A stretch of 64,000 nucleotides of DNA, from the NCBI RefSeq assembly GCF_003046185.1, contig NZ_PZZL01000001.1, positions 372,001-436,000 of the forward strand. Direction: 5' to 3'. This DNA is from Phreatobacter oligotrophus (GTDB taxonomy: Bacteria > Pseudomonadota > Alphaproteobacteria > Rhizobiales > Phreatobacteraceae). The position numbers and the translations under genes were made by a program. The notes beneath the pieces are model-generated. The model made no database searches. It was not told the DNA's origin and was given only the letters and a program-made list of their open reading frames with translations. Positions 16,368-25,818 of the stretch are shown one piece after another. Within the stretch, counting starts at the first letter, position 1. The number at the start of each line of letters is the position of its first letter.

Positions 16368-17762
16368 ATGAACGCTCCCTTCGCGGCTCCCGCCATCGAC
16401 CCGGCTCTCGTCGAGGCCCTGCGCGCCCTGCTTGGCTCCCGCCTGTCGCTTTCCGAATCGGACCGCGCCCAGCACGGCCGTGACGAATCCCGCCACGCTC
16501 CGCGCCTGCCGGACGCCGTCTGCCGCCCGCACAGCACGGAAGAGGTCTCGGCCATCGTGAAGCTCTGCGCCGCGCATGGCACGCCGGTCATCGCCTACGG
16601 CGTCGGCTCGTCGCTGGAGGGCGCGCTCATCCCGGTGAAAGGCGGCGTCTCCATCGACATGAACGAGATGAACGCCATCCTCGAGGTCCGGTCGCAGGAC
16701 CTCGATGTCACCGTCCAGGCCGGCGTCACCCGCAAGCAGCTCAACGCCCATCTGCGCGACACCGGGCTGTTCTTCCCCATCGATCCCGGCGCCGATGCCT
16801 CGATCGGCGGCATGGCCGCGACCCGCGCCTCCGGCACCAATGCCGTGCGCTACGGCACCATGCGCGAGAACGTGCTGAGCCTCACCGTCGTGCTGGCGGA
16901 CGGGCGGATCATCCGCACCCGTTCGCGGGCGCGCAAATCCGCCGCGGGCTACGACCTCACCGGCCTCTTCGTGGGCTCGGAGGGCACGCTCGGCATCATC
17001 ACCGAGGTGACGGTCAGGCTCTACGGCATCCCCGAGGTGATGGCGGCGGCGATCTGCGCCTTCCCGAGCGTCGAGGCGGCGGTCGACACGGTCATCCAGA
17101 CCATCCAGATGGGCATTCCCGTCTCGCGCGTCGAACTGCTCGACGACAATGCCATCTCGGCCGTCAACGCCTATTCCAAGCTCTCCCTGCCGGTGACGCC
17201 GACCCTCTTCTTCGAGTTCGCTGGCAGCCAGGCCGGTGTCGAGGAACAGGCGGCCATCGTGGAGGAGATCGCCAAGGGCGAGGGCGCCACCAACTGGCGC
17301 TGGTCGGCTGATGCCGACGAGCGCAATCGCCTCTGGCAGGCGCGCCACGACATCCACTGGGCCATCCGCGCCGCCAATCCCGGCAAGCAGGGCTTCGGCA
17401 CCGATGTCTGCGTGCCCATCTCGTCGCTCGCCGAGGTCATCCGCGGCGTGCGCGAGGACACCCGGCAGCAGCCCTTCAACACCACGCTCGTCGGCCATGT
17501 CGGCGACGGCAATTTCCATTTCGGCTTCCAGATCGACCCGGACAGCCCCGAGGAAGTCCGCGCGGCCGAGGAGGCCTATGACAAGATGGTCGCCCATGCG
17601 GTGCGCGTCGGCGGCACCTGCACCGGCGAGCACGGCGTGGGCTTGGGCAAGCGGAAGTACATGCGGATGGAATACGGCGAGGCCGTCGACGTCATGCACC
17701 TCGTCAAGAACGCCCTCGACCCGCAGGGCATCCTCAATCCCGGAAAGGTCCTGCCAGACTGA
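16368..17762 (+). CDS. FAD-linked oxidase, D-lactate dehydrogenase (cytochrome) type
   Basis: This is a 464-residue flavoenzyme of the VAO/GlcD family. The FAD-binding PCMH domain shows YGVGSSLEGALIPVKGG near residue 80, PGADASIGGMAATRASGTN near 145 and GLFVGSEGTLGIITEVT near 205. The C-terminal domain holds HVGDGNFHFGF and TGEHGVGLGKRKYM, the metal and substrate region of D-lactate/D-2-hydroxyacid dehydrogenases. D-lactate oxidation is the best guess; glycolate or D-2-hydroxyglutarate are possible. It ends 2 bases before the end of the convergent DUF2478 gene. Confidence 0.85.
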   Translation: MNAPFAAPAIDPALVEALRALLGSRLSLSESDRAQHGRDESRHAPRLPDAVCRPHSTEEVSAIVKLCAAHGTPVIAYGVGSSLEGALIPVKGGVSIDMNEMNAILEVRSQDLDVTVQAGVTRKQLNAHLRDTGLFFPIDPGADASIGGMAATRASGTNAVRYGTMRENVLSLTVVLADGRIIRTRSRARKSAAGYDLTGLFVGSEGTLGIITEVTVRLYGIPEVMAAAICAFPSVEAAVDTVIQTIQMGIPVSRVELLDDNAISAVNAYSKLSLPVTPTLFFEFAGSQAGVEEQAAIVEEIAKGEGATNWRWSADADERNRLWQARHDIHWAIRAANPGKQGFGTDVCVPISSLAEVIRGVREDTRQQPFNTTLVGHVGDGNFHFGFQIDPDSPEEVRAAEEAYDKMVAHAVRVGGTCTGEHGVGLGKRKYMRMEYGEAVDVMHLVKNALDPQGILNPGKVLPD

Positions 17763-17764
17763 GG

Positions 17765-18283
17765 CTACTCCGCCGCCGCCGGCACCTGTCGTACCCACCA
17801 GGCATCGAGTGCGGCGCGGCTGCAGGGGAGGCGATCATCGAGCCCGCCGGCGAAGGCCGCCCAGGCCTCGGTGAAGCGCTTCGGCACCCCGACGACCAGC
17901 GGCAGGCCCTGTTCCACGGCTGCGCCGATCTCGGCGACGAGGCCACCGCCCTCGGCTTCCGCCCGGCCGAACTTGTTGACGATGGCGAGGCTCGCCGGCT
18001 GCTCCAGCGCTGCTCGCAGGGCCCCCGCAGCCGCCGCGAGGCCGGCAGGATCGAGCCGGCAGGCGTTGACGCTGCCCGAGCCTAAATCCTGGCAGATATT
18101 GAAGCGGCGGCCGCTGCCGACCAGCTCCAGCTCCATGTCGATCTCGGCGCAGCTCGCGCCCGCATTGACCTGGACGAGGCCTGCCACGGCGACGCCCGCC
18201 CGCGCCAGGTCATGGGCGAAGTCGGTGAGCAGGACGTCGCAGTCCTCGTCGGGGCCGTAGATCACGGCGGCAATGGCGGTCAT
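17765..18283 (-). CDS. DUF2478 domain protein
   Basis: This is a 172-residue cytoplasmic protein. MTAIAAVIYGPDEDCDVLLTDFA at the start, GLVQVNAGASCAEIDMELELVGSG in the middle and LAIVNKFGRAEAEGGGL near residue 105 are typical of DUF2478, a P-loop-like family often found near molybdenum transport genes. A clear Walker A is not visible. Together with the orphan ModA-like gene 12 kb away it hints at molybdate metabolism, but that link is weak. Confidence 0.7.
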   Translation of the reverse strand: MTAIAAVIYGPDEDCDVLLTDFAHDLARAGVAVAGLVQVNAGASCAEIDMELELVGSGRRFNICQDLGSGSVNACRLDPAGLAAAAGALRAALEQPASLAIVNKFGRAEAEGGGLVAEIGAAVEQGLPLVVGVPKRFTEAWAAFAGGLDDRLPCSRAALDAWWVRQVPAAAE

Positions 18284-18448
18284 CGGGTCGTCTCGCTTTC
18301 CCGCGCAAGATGGGGCGCGGCGCCCGGTGCGTAAAGTCCTGGTGGGCTCGGAGCCCGAACGAGGGCTCGGCAGCGGAGCCTTTTCGGTGTCTCATGCGTT
18401 GGCGTCGCGGACCTTCTCCGCAGGCCCATCCGATCAGGGAACGAACCC

Positions 18449-18733
18449 ATGAAAGCCATCGCAGTGACCGCCGCAGGCCTCGCCCTATTCCTCGCCATGC
18501 CTGGCGCCGCCGAGGCCTCCCATCGCCGCGGCCACACCATGGCCGGCTGGTGCCGTGCCGACGCCGCCCAGATGATGGGCGTGAGCCGTCGCGCCGTCGT
18601 GCTGGAGAACCGGGTGCTGCGGACGGAGGCCGGACGCTACCAGATCCGCGGACTTGCGGCGCATGGCGCTCTGGGATCGCGGGCCTTCACCTGCCACTTC
18701 AATGCCCGCGGCGTGCTGCAGGGCGCCGTCTGA
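18449..18733 (+). CDS. Small secreted protein, hypothetical
   Basis: The 94-residue protein has a clear signal peptide (residues 1-23, ending AEA). The mature part has two cysteines (AGWCRAD and FTCHFN), probably paired in the periplasm. The stretch QIRGLAAHGALGSRAFTCHFNARGVLQG resembles small conserved periplasmic domains that end in a beta hairpin. No function is recognised. The 165-base gap upstream holds two short GC hairpins (18344-18356 and 18364-18384). Confidence 0.65.
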   Translation: MKAIAVTAAGLALFLAMPGAAEASHRRGHTMAGWCRADAAQMMGVSRRAVVLENRVLRTEAGRYQIRGLAAHGALGSRAFTCHFNARGVLQGAV

Positions 18734-18737
18734 CGGT

Positions 18738-19022
18738 TCAACCCGTCTTGCGAATGGTGAAGGTCAGGGTCTCCGCGACCTTGGCCTGGGCCTCGAGCAC
18801 ATGCCCCGTCTCGTTCACGAGATGGGGGATGTCGATGGCCGCCATCGGATCGGTGCAGACCACGTGCAGACGATCGCCAACCTCGGCGCGGGCGAGGGCC
18901 CGGCGTGTCCTGAGGGCGGGAAGGGGGCATTTCAGCCCCTTCAGGTCCACCAGCGTCGCGCCGTCCGGAGCGCCGCCGGAACCGTCCCCGCTCATGATGC
19001 GGACATCAGTGCTTGGCGCCAT
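18738..19022 (-). CDS. TusA-related sulfurtransferase family protein
   Basis: This is a 94-residue SirA/TusA-fold protein. LVDLKGLKCPLPALRTRRAL contains the active-site CPxP motif, with the cysteine that carries persulfide sulfur in TusA. VVCTDPMAAIDIPHLVNETGH is the second family segment. It may act in sulfur relay for tRNA thiolation or molybdenum cofactor, or in redox regulation. The start at 19022 overlaps the upstream small gene by 17 bases; ATG at 18995 would remove the overlap. Neither has a convincing ribosome site. Confidence 0.8.
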   Translation of the reverse strand: MAPSTDVRIMSGDGSGGAPDGATLVDLKGLKCPLPALRTRRALARAEVGDRLHVVCTDPMAAIDIPHLVNETGHVLEAQAKVAETLTFTIRKTG

Positions 19023-19206
19023 CCGGACGGGCCATGCCGTCCCAGGTCTTGCCGACGAGGTTGTAGCCAGCCTCGTTGCCGCGCAGCTGCGCGCCGGTCG
19101 TGGCGAAGCGGGCGTCGGCGGTCATCTGGTAGTTCGAGTTGAGGACGAAGCCGGCGCCGGCAGCGATGGCCACAGCGGCAACGAAAGCAAGGATCATGGC
19201 CTTCAT
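19006..19206 (-). CDS. Small membrane-anchored or secreted protein, hypothetical
   Basis: The 66-residue protein begins MKAMILAFVAAVAIAAGAGFVL, a single hydrophobic helix or signal anchor. A short polar tail of about 44 residues follows, with LRGNEAGYNLVGKTWDG. The start at 19206 follows GGGGGA, 6 bases upstream. It lies before the TusA-like gene in the same direction and overlaps it. No function is recognised. Confidence 0.6.
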   Translation of the reverse strand: MKAMILAFVAAVAIAAGAGFVLNSNYQMTADARFATTGAQLRGNEAGYNLVGKTWDGMARPDGAKH

Positions 19207-19308
19207 GGTGGTCCCCCGTTCTTGTCTTCGCACTTGGCGAAACTGTTGTTTCGGCAGGATATCTAGCACGCGGCTGGAATCGATCAAGCGTCGCTGCGTC
19301 GCAGCCCG

Positions 19309-20457
19309 TCACTCGATGATGATGCGCGGCGGCGGCTTGATGGTGACGTCGCCCGTGCCGGTGAGGCTCGCCCAGACCTGCCGCGCGATGTCGCGATAGA
19401 CGAGGGCGTGGGGACTGTCGGGCACGGTCGCGACCAGCGGCCGGCCGGAATCGGAGCGAGCGCGCAGGTCCATGTCCAGCGGCACCTCGCCAAGGAAGGG
19501 AACGCCGAGCCGCTCGGCCTCCGCCCGCGCACCGCCGTGGCCGAAGATGTCGTAGCGCCGGCCGGTGTCGGGAGCGATGAAATAGCTCATGTTCTCGACG
19601 ATGCCGAGGATCGGCACCTCGGTCTTCTTGAACATGGCGACGCCGCGCCGCGCATCGATCAGTGCGAGGTCCTGCGGCGTCGAGACGATGACCGCGCCGG
19701 CCAGCGGCGTCGCCTGCGCCATGGTGAGCTGCGCATCGCCCGTGCCCGGCGGCATGTCGACCACCAGCACGTCGAGCTCGCCCCAGGCGACCTCGCGCAG
19801 CATCTGGGTGATGGCGCTCATCACCATCGGCCCGCGCCAGATCATCGGGGTCTCTTCCTCGACCATGAAGCCGATGGACATGACCTTCACGCCGAAATTC
19901 TCGAGCGGGGCGAGGGTGCGGCCGGAGACGACGCGCGGCTTGCCGGACAGGCCGAACAGCTTCGGCAGCGACGGGCCGTAGATGTCGGCGTCGAGGATGC
20001 CGACCTTGCGGCCATTGGCGGCCAGCGCCAGGGCGAGGTTGCAGGCGGTGGTGGACTTGCCGACGCCGCCCTTGCCGGAGGCCACGGCGATGACGTGCTT
20101 CACGCCGGGAATGGTCGCAGCCTTCGGAGATGGCGCGTTGGTCGGGCGGCCGGGCGCCACATGCGGCTGGGTGGACGGTGCGGGGCGGGCGGCGGTCGCA
20201 GCTGCACCTGGGGGCCGGTCGGCCGTGAGCGAGACAAGGGCCTGGGCGACGCCGGGAATCCCGCCGATCGCGGATTGGGCGGCGGCGCGCACCGGCTCCA
20301 TGGCGGGGGCTTCCGTGGGATCGATGGCGATGGCGACCATGACCTTGTCGCCCGCCACGACGATGTCCGAGAGCCGGCCCGAGGCCGTCAGCGACTGGCC
20401 GCTCGCCGGCAGGAGCACCTTCTCCAGCGCACGTGCGACTTCTTCCCGTGTGACCAT
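19309..20457 (-). CDS. apbC: Mrp/NBP35-type iron-sulfur carrier ATPase (ApbC)
   Basis: This is a 382-residue P-loop ATPase of the Mrp/ApbC family, which carries Fe-S clusters to target enzymes. An N-terminal MIP18/DUF59 domain (residues 1-95) and a low-complexity linker are followed by the deviant Walker A SGKGGVGKST (about 132-141), then DADIYGPSLPKLFGL and VVDMPPGTGD. In the segment after ENMSYF, where E. coli Mrp has its CxxC ligand pair, this protein reads IAPDTG and the cysteines are missing. Otherwise the fold looks intact. Cluster binding is therefore uncertain. Confidence 0.9.
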   Translation of the reverse strand: MVTREEVARALEKVLLPASGQSLTASGRLSDIVVAGDKVMVAIAIDPTEAPAMEPVRAAAQSAIGGIPGVAQALVSLTADRPPGAAATAARPAPSTQPHVAPGRPTNAPSPKAATIPGVKHVIAVASGKGGVGKSTTACNLALALAANGRKVGILDADIYGPSLPKLFGLSGKPRVVSGRTLAPLENFGVKVMSIGFMVEEETPMIWRGPMVMSAITQMLREVAWGELDVLVVDMPPGTGDAQLTMAQATPLAGAVIVSTPQDLALIDARRGVAMFKKTEVPILGIVENMSYFIAPDTGRRYDIFGHGGARAEAERLGVPFLGEVPLDMDLRARSDSGRPLVATVPDSPHALVYRDIARQVWASLTGTGDVTIKPPPRIIIE

Positions 20458-20536
20458 GATGCCCTCGCCTGACCGGCGGTCACATAGGGCATGGCGAGGC
20501 CCGGCGAAAGGGCAGCGCGCCGATAGCGACGAAAGG

Positions 20537-20998
20537 TCAGGGGGTCACGGTCAGCTTCAGCACATAGGCGTCCAGCGGCACGGGGCGGCCGCCGGTGGTG
20601 AGCTCGCGCGGCGGAGCGGAGAGTTCGCCGAAGGAGACGAAGCGCCCCATGACCGGCACGAAGGGGGCGCCGAGATGGGCGGCGGGCGACAGGCGGAAGG
20701 ACGGCGTGGTGGCGCCGATGGCCTGAACCTCGACCACCGGGGCGCCGGCACGCTCGCAGCGCGCCGTGGCGCAGCGGCCGTCGGCGATGACCCGGGTGAA
20801 CTTCAGCTTCAGCATGCGGCCGCCGGGACCGGGAACCTCGACCGTCTCGCCGCCACGGATCTCGATATGCCGCGGGCCCGCGTCCTGCGCCTTGCTCGGT
20901 CCGGTGACCAGCACCAGCGCGGCGCTGGCGGCCAGGAACATCAGGGTGGGGGCGGCGATCATGGTGAGCGTAGCCAGGGTTCGGGTGTCGAAATGCAT
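20537..20998 (-). CDS. Membrane-anchored hypothetical protein
   Basis: The 153-residue protein has an N-terminal hydrophobic segment (TLTMIAAPTLMFLAASAALVLV, about residues 10-31) that is a signal peptide or anchor. A beta-rich periplasmic domain follows, with GGETVEVPGPGGRMLKLKFTRV and a DGRCATARCERAG cysteine pair. That cysteine motif occurs in many small uncharacterised periplasmic proteins. The ATG at 20998 follows GGAG 8 bases upstream. It is convergent with nothing and stands between apbC and guaB. Confidence 0.65.
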   Translation of the reverse strand: MHFDTRTLATLTMIAAPTLMFLAASAALVLVTGPSKAQDAGPRHIEIRGGETVEVPGPGGRMLKLKFTRVIADGRCATARCERAGAPVVEVQAIGATTPSFRLSPAAHLGAPFVPVMGRFVSFGELSAPPRELTTGGRPVPLDAYVLKLTVTP

Positions 20999-22778
<1,780 letters not shown>

Positions 22779-22793
22779 GGCCCGGACATGAAA

Positions 22794-22815
22794 AAGGCGG
22801 CCGGGTGGCCGCCTT
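22794..22815. terminator. Bidirectional terminator hairpin between guaB and a convergent gene
   Basis: AAGGCGGCC (22794-22802) and GGCCGCCTT (22807-22815) form a perfect 9-base stem with a GGGT loop. It has a run of A before it and CTT after it, so it can act on either strand between the convergent guaB and the secreted-protein gene. Confidence 0.75.
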
Positions 22816-22838
22816 CTTCGAAAGGTTGGCGTGTCGCG

Positions 22839-23258
22839 TCAGTTGCAGACGCGGACGCGGCGCAGCTCCGGGCCGTAATAGGTGTCGACCCAGCGGCGCT
22901 CGATCCAGCACTCGCGATAATAGGGGCCATTGGCGGCAGCCGCAGCCGCGGCGCCACCGATGATCAGGGCCGCCGCACCGGCGCCGACCCACGGACCCGG
23001 ACCGCGCCAGCCGCGGCCACGATAGGGACCCGGACCCGGACGGAAGCCAGGACGCGGCCCGGCGAAGCGCGGACCGCCGCGGAAGCCGCCGCCGCGACGC
23101 TGCATCTCGACGGGCTGGCTGGTATCGATGGTGGAGCCGATGGCGGCCCGCTCGGCCGAAGCGGCAGAGGCGGTCGAGGGCATCAGCGTGGTGAAGCCGA
23201 GGGCCATCAGGCCGGCGGCGGTGGACAGGGCAAGGCCCCTGACGGACATGGAACGCAT
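22839..23258 (-). CDS. Secreted glycine/arginine-rich protein, hypothetical
   Basis: The 139-residue protein has a signal peptide (about 1-33, ending ASA), a Gly/Arg/Pro-rich middle (repeats of RGGGFRGGPRF and FRPGPGPYRG) and a hydrophobic alanine stretch that may cross or sit in a membrane. The C-terminal motif is CWIERRWVDTYYGPELRRVRVCN. The same C-terminal pattern ends the protein at 23923-24270, so the two are related. GGGGAGA precedes the start at 23258. Function unknown; probably envelope-associated. Confidence 0.7.
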   Translation of the reverse strand: MRSMSVRGLALSTAAGLMALGFTTLMPSTASAASAERAAIGSTIDTSQPVEMQRRGGGFRGGPRFAGPRPGFRPGPGPYRGRGWRGPGPWVGAGAAALIIGGAAAAAAANGPYYRECWIERRWVDTYYGPELRRVRVCN

Positions 23259-23441
23259 GACTGTTCTCCCCGAGTTCGGCGGGTTCCACCCCGCCCGATC
23301 GCGATCAGTAAGGTCGCGACGTGTGCCGAAGGTATGGGCCAGGGGTGGCCTTTCCTTGACCAACGTATGATCAGCATGGTCGGTTCCGCGACCTAACGGA
23401 AGCGGAATCACACGGATGTCTTTCCAAGAAGGATGAATTCC

Positions 23442-23870
23442 ATGGGTTTGATGAATGCCGGCATGAATTCGCTGGTCTGGCCGGTGCTGGCGCAGATCCT
23501 TCTGACGCTCGTCGTGCTCGTGGTGATGGGCATCTTCCGGCGCAAGGCCATGATGGCCCGCGAGGTCAAGATCAGCGAAATCGCACTGAAGAAGGATGCC
23601 TGGCCCTCCAAGCCGCAGCAGGCCGCCAACAACTTCACCAACCAGTTCGAGACGCCCGTCCTCTTCTACGTCCTGGCGATCCTCGCCATTCATGTCGGGG
23701 CGACGGGCTGGGTCATGGTCTCGCTCGCCTGGCTGTTCGTGGCGAGCCGCATCGTCCATGCCATGATCCATATCGGCTCGAACAACATGATGATCCGGCC
23801 GCTGGCCTTCCTCGTCGGCTGCATCGCCATCCTCGGCATGCTCGTCGGCGTCTTCATCGCGTCGGTCTGA
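23442..23870 (+). CDS. MAPEG family membrane protein
   Basis: This is a 142-residue integral membrane protein with four predicted helices (residues about 8-30, 65-88, 90-110 and 118-140). The helix-2 region PVLFYVLAILAIHVGATGW and the SRIVHAMIHIGSNNMMIR segment match MAPEG proteins (membrane-associated eicosanoid/glutathione metabolism), where a conserved Arg contacts glutathione. Bacterial members are mostly uncharacterised. AAGAAGG is 9 bases before the ATG at 23442; the ATG at 23433 sits directly on that site and is less likely. Confidence 0.8.
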   Translation: MGLMNAGMNSLVWPVLAQILLTLVVLVVMGIFRRKAMMAREVKISEIALKKDAWPSKPQQAANNFTNQFETPVLFYVLAILAIHVGATGWVMVSLAWLFVASRIVHAMIHIGSNNMMIRPLAFLVGCIAILGMLVGVFIASV

Positions 23871-23876
23871 CGGCAA

Positions 23877-23909
23877 GGGCCGCCCCGGTCCTGCGACCGG
23901 GACGGCCCC
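23877..23909. terminator. Terminator-like hairpin after the MAPEG gene
   Basis: GGGCCG-C-CCCGGTC (23877-23890) pairs with GACCGGG-A-CGGCCC (23895-23908) with one mismatch around a CTGC loop. It lies between two convergent genes 6 bases after the MAPEG stop. No T tract follows, so efficiency is uncertain. Confidence 0.55.
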
Positions 23910-23922
23910 TCTGCCGGACGCC

Positions 23923-24270
23923 TCAGTAGACGCAGACGTTCACGAGCCGGCGCTCGAGGCCGTAGGGCGTGTCGATCCAGCGGTAGCGGTAGCAGCTGGC
24001 GCCCACCGTCGCGATGCCGAGCCCGCCGACCCAGACGCCATGGCGCCAGAAGCCGTGGCGATGCCCGTGGCGAGGGCCATGGAAGCCGAGACGCGGGCCA
24101 CCGATGTGACGGACGCCGCCGAAATGGCGGGCGCCGCCGAGATGGACACCGCCGGAGCGGAAGCCACCGCCACCGCCGCGGAAGCCGCGGGCTTCCGCAT
24201 CGGTGGAGGCGTAGAGCGAGAGACCGGCAACGGCGATACCGGCGAGGGCAAGGGCCTTGAGGGAGGTCAT
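23923..24270 (-). CDS. Secreted glycine/histidine-rich protein, hypothetical
   Basis: The 115-residue protein has a signal peptide (MTSLKALALAGIAVAGLSLYAS...), a Gly/His/Arg-rich centre (RHFGGVRHIGG, HGPRHGHRHGFWRHG) that could bind metal, and a C-terminus YRYRWIDTPYGLERRLVNVCVY. That C-terminus parallels the end of the protein at 22839-23258. The start at 24270 follows AAGGA. Together the two flank the MAPEG gene. Function unknown. Confidence 0.7.
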   Translation of the reverse strand: MTSLKALALAGIAVAGLSLYASTDAEARGFRGGGGGFRSGGVHLGGARHFGGVRHIGGPRLGFHGPRHGHRHGFWRHGVWVGGLGIATVGASCYRYRWIDTPYGLERRLVNVCVY

Positions 24271-24490
24271 GGCTGCGTTCCTTGAGCGTTGGAGGAGTGA
24301 GGAATTCGCCCCTTCGCTCATGGGTCGCCCGGCCGATGGAAAAGGTTCAACGCGCCTGCTGCGGCCTGTCGTCGCCTCCGACCCGTCTTCGCGGTGAGGC
24401 AGTCGCCATAGCGCAAATCGATCCGGTTGAATTAAGCGGACCTTTAGCCTCGTTCCCTAAAGTCCTTCCTATTGCAGCAGACCGGGACCG

Positions 24491-25738
24491 ATGAGGCAGC
24501 AACCGGCCATCACCCTGGACGATGTCAACCGGGCCATGACAGCCCGGCGCTGGAACTTGACCTTTCCGGAGCCGGTCGAGACGCACTTTACCGCCGAAAT
24601 GGACGAGCGCCGGGCCCGCGCGATGCGCCGGATCCTGCCGCGCACCCTGCTCATCTACAACGCCTTCCTGGTCGGCGATTATCTGCTGACGCCCGACGCC
24701 ATGGCGGTGTCCTTGATCGTCCATTTCGCGATGGTCACGCCCTGGATCATCGCAGCCATCGTGATGCTGCCGCGCATGACCTCGCGCTTCTGGCGCGACC
24801 TGCTTGTCGCCAGCCTCCCGCTCTCCATCATCGTCGGCGTCCTCGCGGTGTTCTCCGCCTCCCGATCGCCGCTGGCCGAGCACTACCAGTACTTCGTCAT
24901 TGTCGCGCTGCTCTATGGCAACGCGGTTTTGCGCCCGAGCATCACGCTCGCCCTGATCATTTCCGCGGTGACGGTGGTCGCGCACGGCGTCGCCCTGGCC
25001 CTGCATCCGGTCATCCCACCGGTCGTCGCGGTCTCGGCGAGCGCCTGCCTCGTGGTCGCAAGCTACGTCTCGCTTTCCACGAACGCGGCCATGGAGCGCG
25101 ACCTGCGCCGGCTCTACCTCAGGCGCCTGTCGGAGAGCCTCGTCGCCAGCGACCTTGAGCAAGCCGCCGCCGATCTCCACCGGATTACGCTGGTCGATCC
25201 GCTGACCGGCCTCGCCAATCGCCGGGGCATCGACGCCCGCGCCGCGGCCTTCACCGGCGGCGCCGATGGCGGTCCCTTCGCCGTGCTGATGATCGACGTC
25301 GACCGGTTCAAGCCCTTCAACGACCATTACGGGCATCCCGAGGGCGACAAATGCCTTGCCGCCGTCGCCCGGGCCATTCGCGACTCGGTCCGCGGCGGCG
25401 TCGATGTCGCCGGGCGCTATGGCGGCGAGGAGTTCCTCGTCCTCTTGCCCGGCGCAACGCTGGCCGAAGCCGTGCCGGCGGCGGAGCGCATCCGCCGCGC
25501 CGTGGAGGCCCTGGCCCTGCCGCATGCGGCCGCCGAGACCGGCATGGTCACGGTGAGCATTGGCCTGGCCGCCGCCGACGGCCTGTCTGCTGACATGTTC
25601 TCGCCCCTGGTGGCCGCGGCCGATGCGGCGCTCTATGTCGCCAAACAGGCCGGACGCAACCGGGTCCATGCCGCCGGGGACGTGCCCTCGACGGACACCG
25701 CGGGGCGGCGCTCCCGCCCCGCATCGGACGCCGCCTGA
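24491..25738 (+). CDS. Membrane-bound GGDEF diguanylate cyclase
   Basis: The 415-residue protein has an N-terminal cytoplasmic part, about five or six membrane helices (residues 50-200) and a C-terminal GGDEF domain. The active site is intact: DPLTGLANRRG, IDVDRFKPFNDHYGH and GGEEF (in RYGGEEFLVLLP). An RxxD inhibitory site is not obvious upstream of GGEEF. It should make cyclic di-GMP in response to an unknown membrane signal. It stands alone. Confidence 0.92.
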   Translation: MRQQPAITLDDVNRAMTARRWNLTFPEPVETHFTAEMDERRARAMRRILPRTLLIYNAFLVGDYLLTPDAMAVSLIVHFAMVTPWIIAAIVMLPRMTSRFWRDLLVASLPLSIIVGVLAVFSASRSPLAEHYQYFVIVALLYGNAVLRPSITLALIISAVTVVAHGVALALHPVIPPVVAVSASACLVVASYVSLSTNAAMERDLRRLYLRRLSESLVASDLEQAAADLHRITLVDPLTGLANRRGIDARAAAFTGGADGGPFAVLMIDVDRFKPFNDHYGHPEGDKCLAAVARAIRDSVRGGVDVAGRYGGEEFLVLLPGATLAEAVPAAERIRRAVEALALPHAAAETGMVTVSIGLAAADGLSADMFSPLVAAADAALYVAKQAGRNRVHAAGDVPSTDTAGRRSRPASDAA

Positions 25739-25818
25739 TCGCAGCGCGCTTGCTTGATGGGCGCCTGCCGGTCTAACAGCACGGGCCTTGGCGGGCCCGG
25801 TCCCGTCCTGGAGACGCC

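Noticed and set aside
16023-17798. Long minus-strand frame opposite the FAD-linked oxidase
   Set aside because: No domain recognisable; the plus-strand enzyme has all FAD and substrate motifs.
18344-18384. Possible small RNA or tRNA-like fold upstream of the secreted protein at 18449
   Set aside because: Two short GC hairpins are present, but there is no tRNA cloverleaf, no promoter and only a short T run; evidence is too weak.
22839-23876. Extended 345-codon version of the Gly/Arg-rich secreted protein
   Set aside because: The extra N-terminal part is antisense to the MAPEG gene; a signal peptide and ribosome site define the shorter form starting at 23258.
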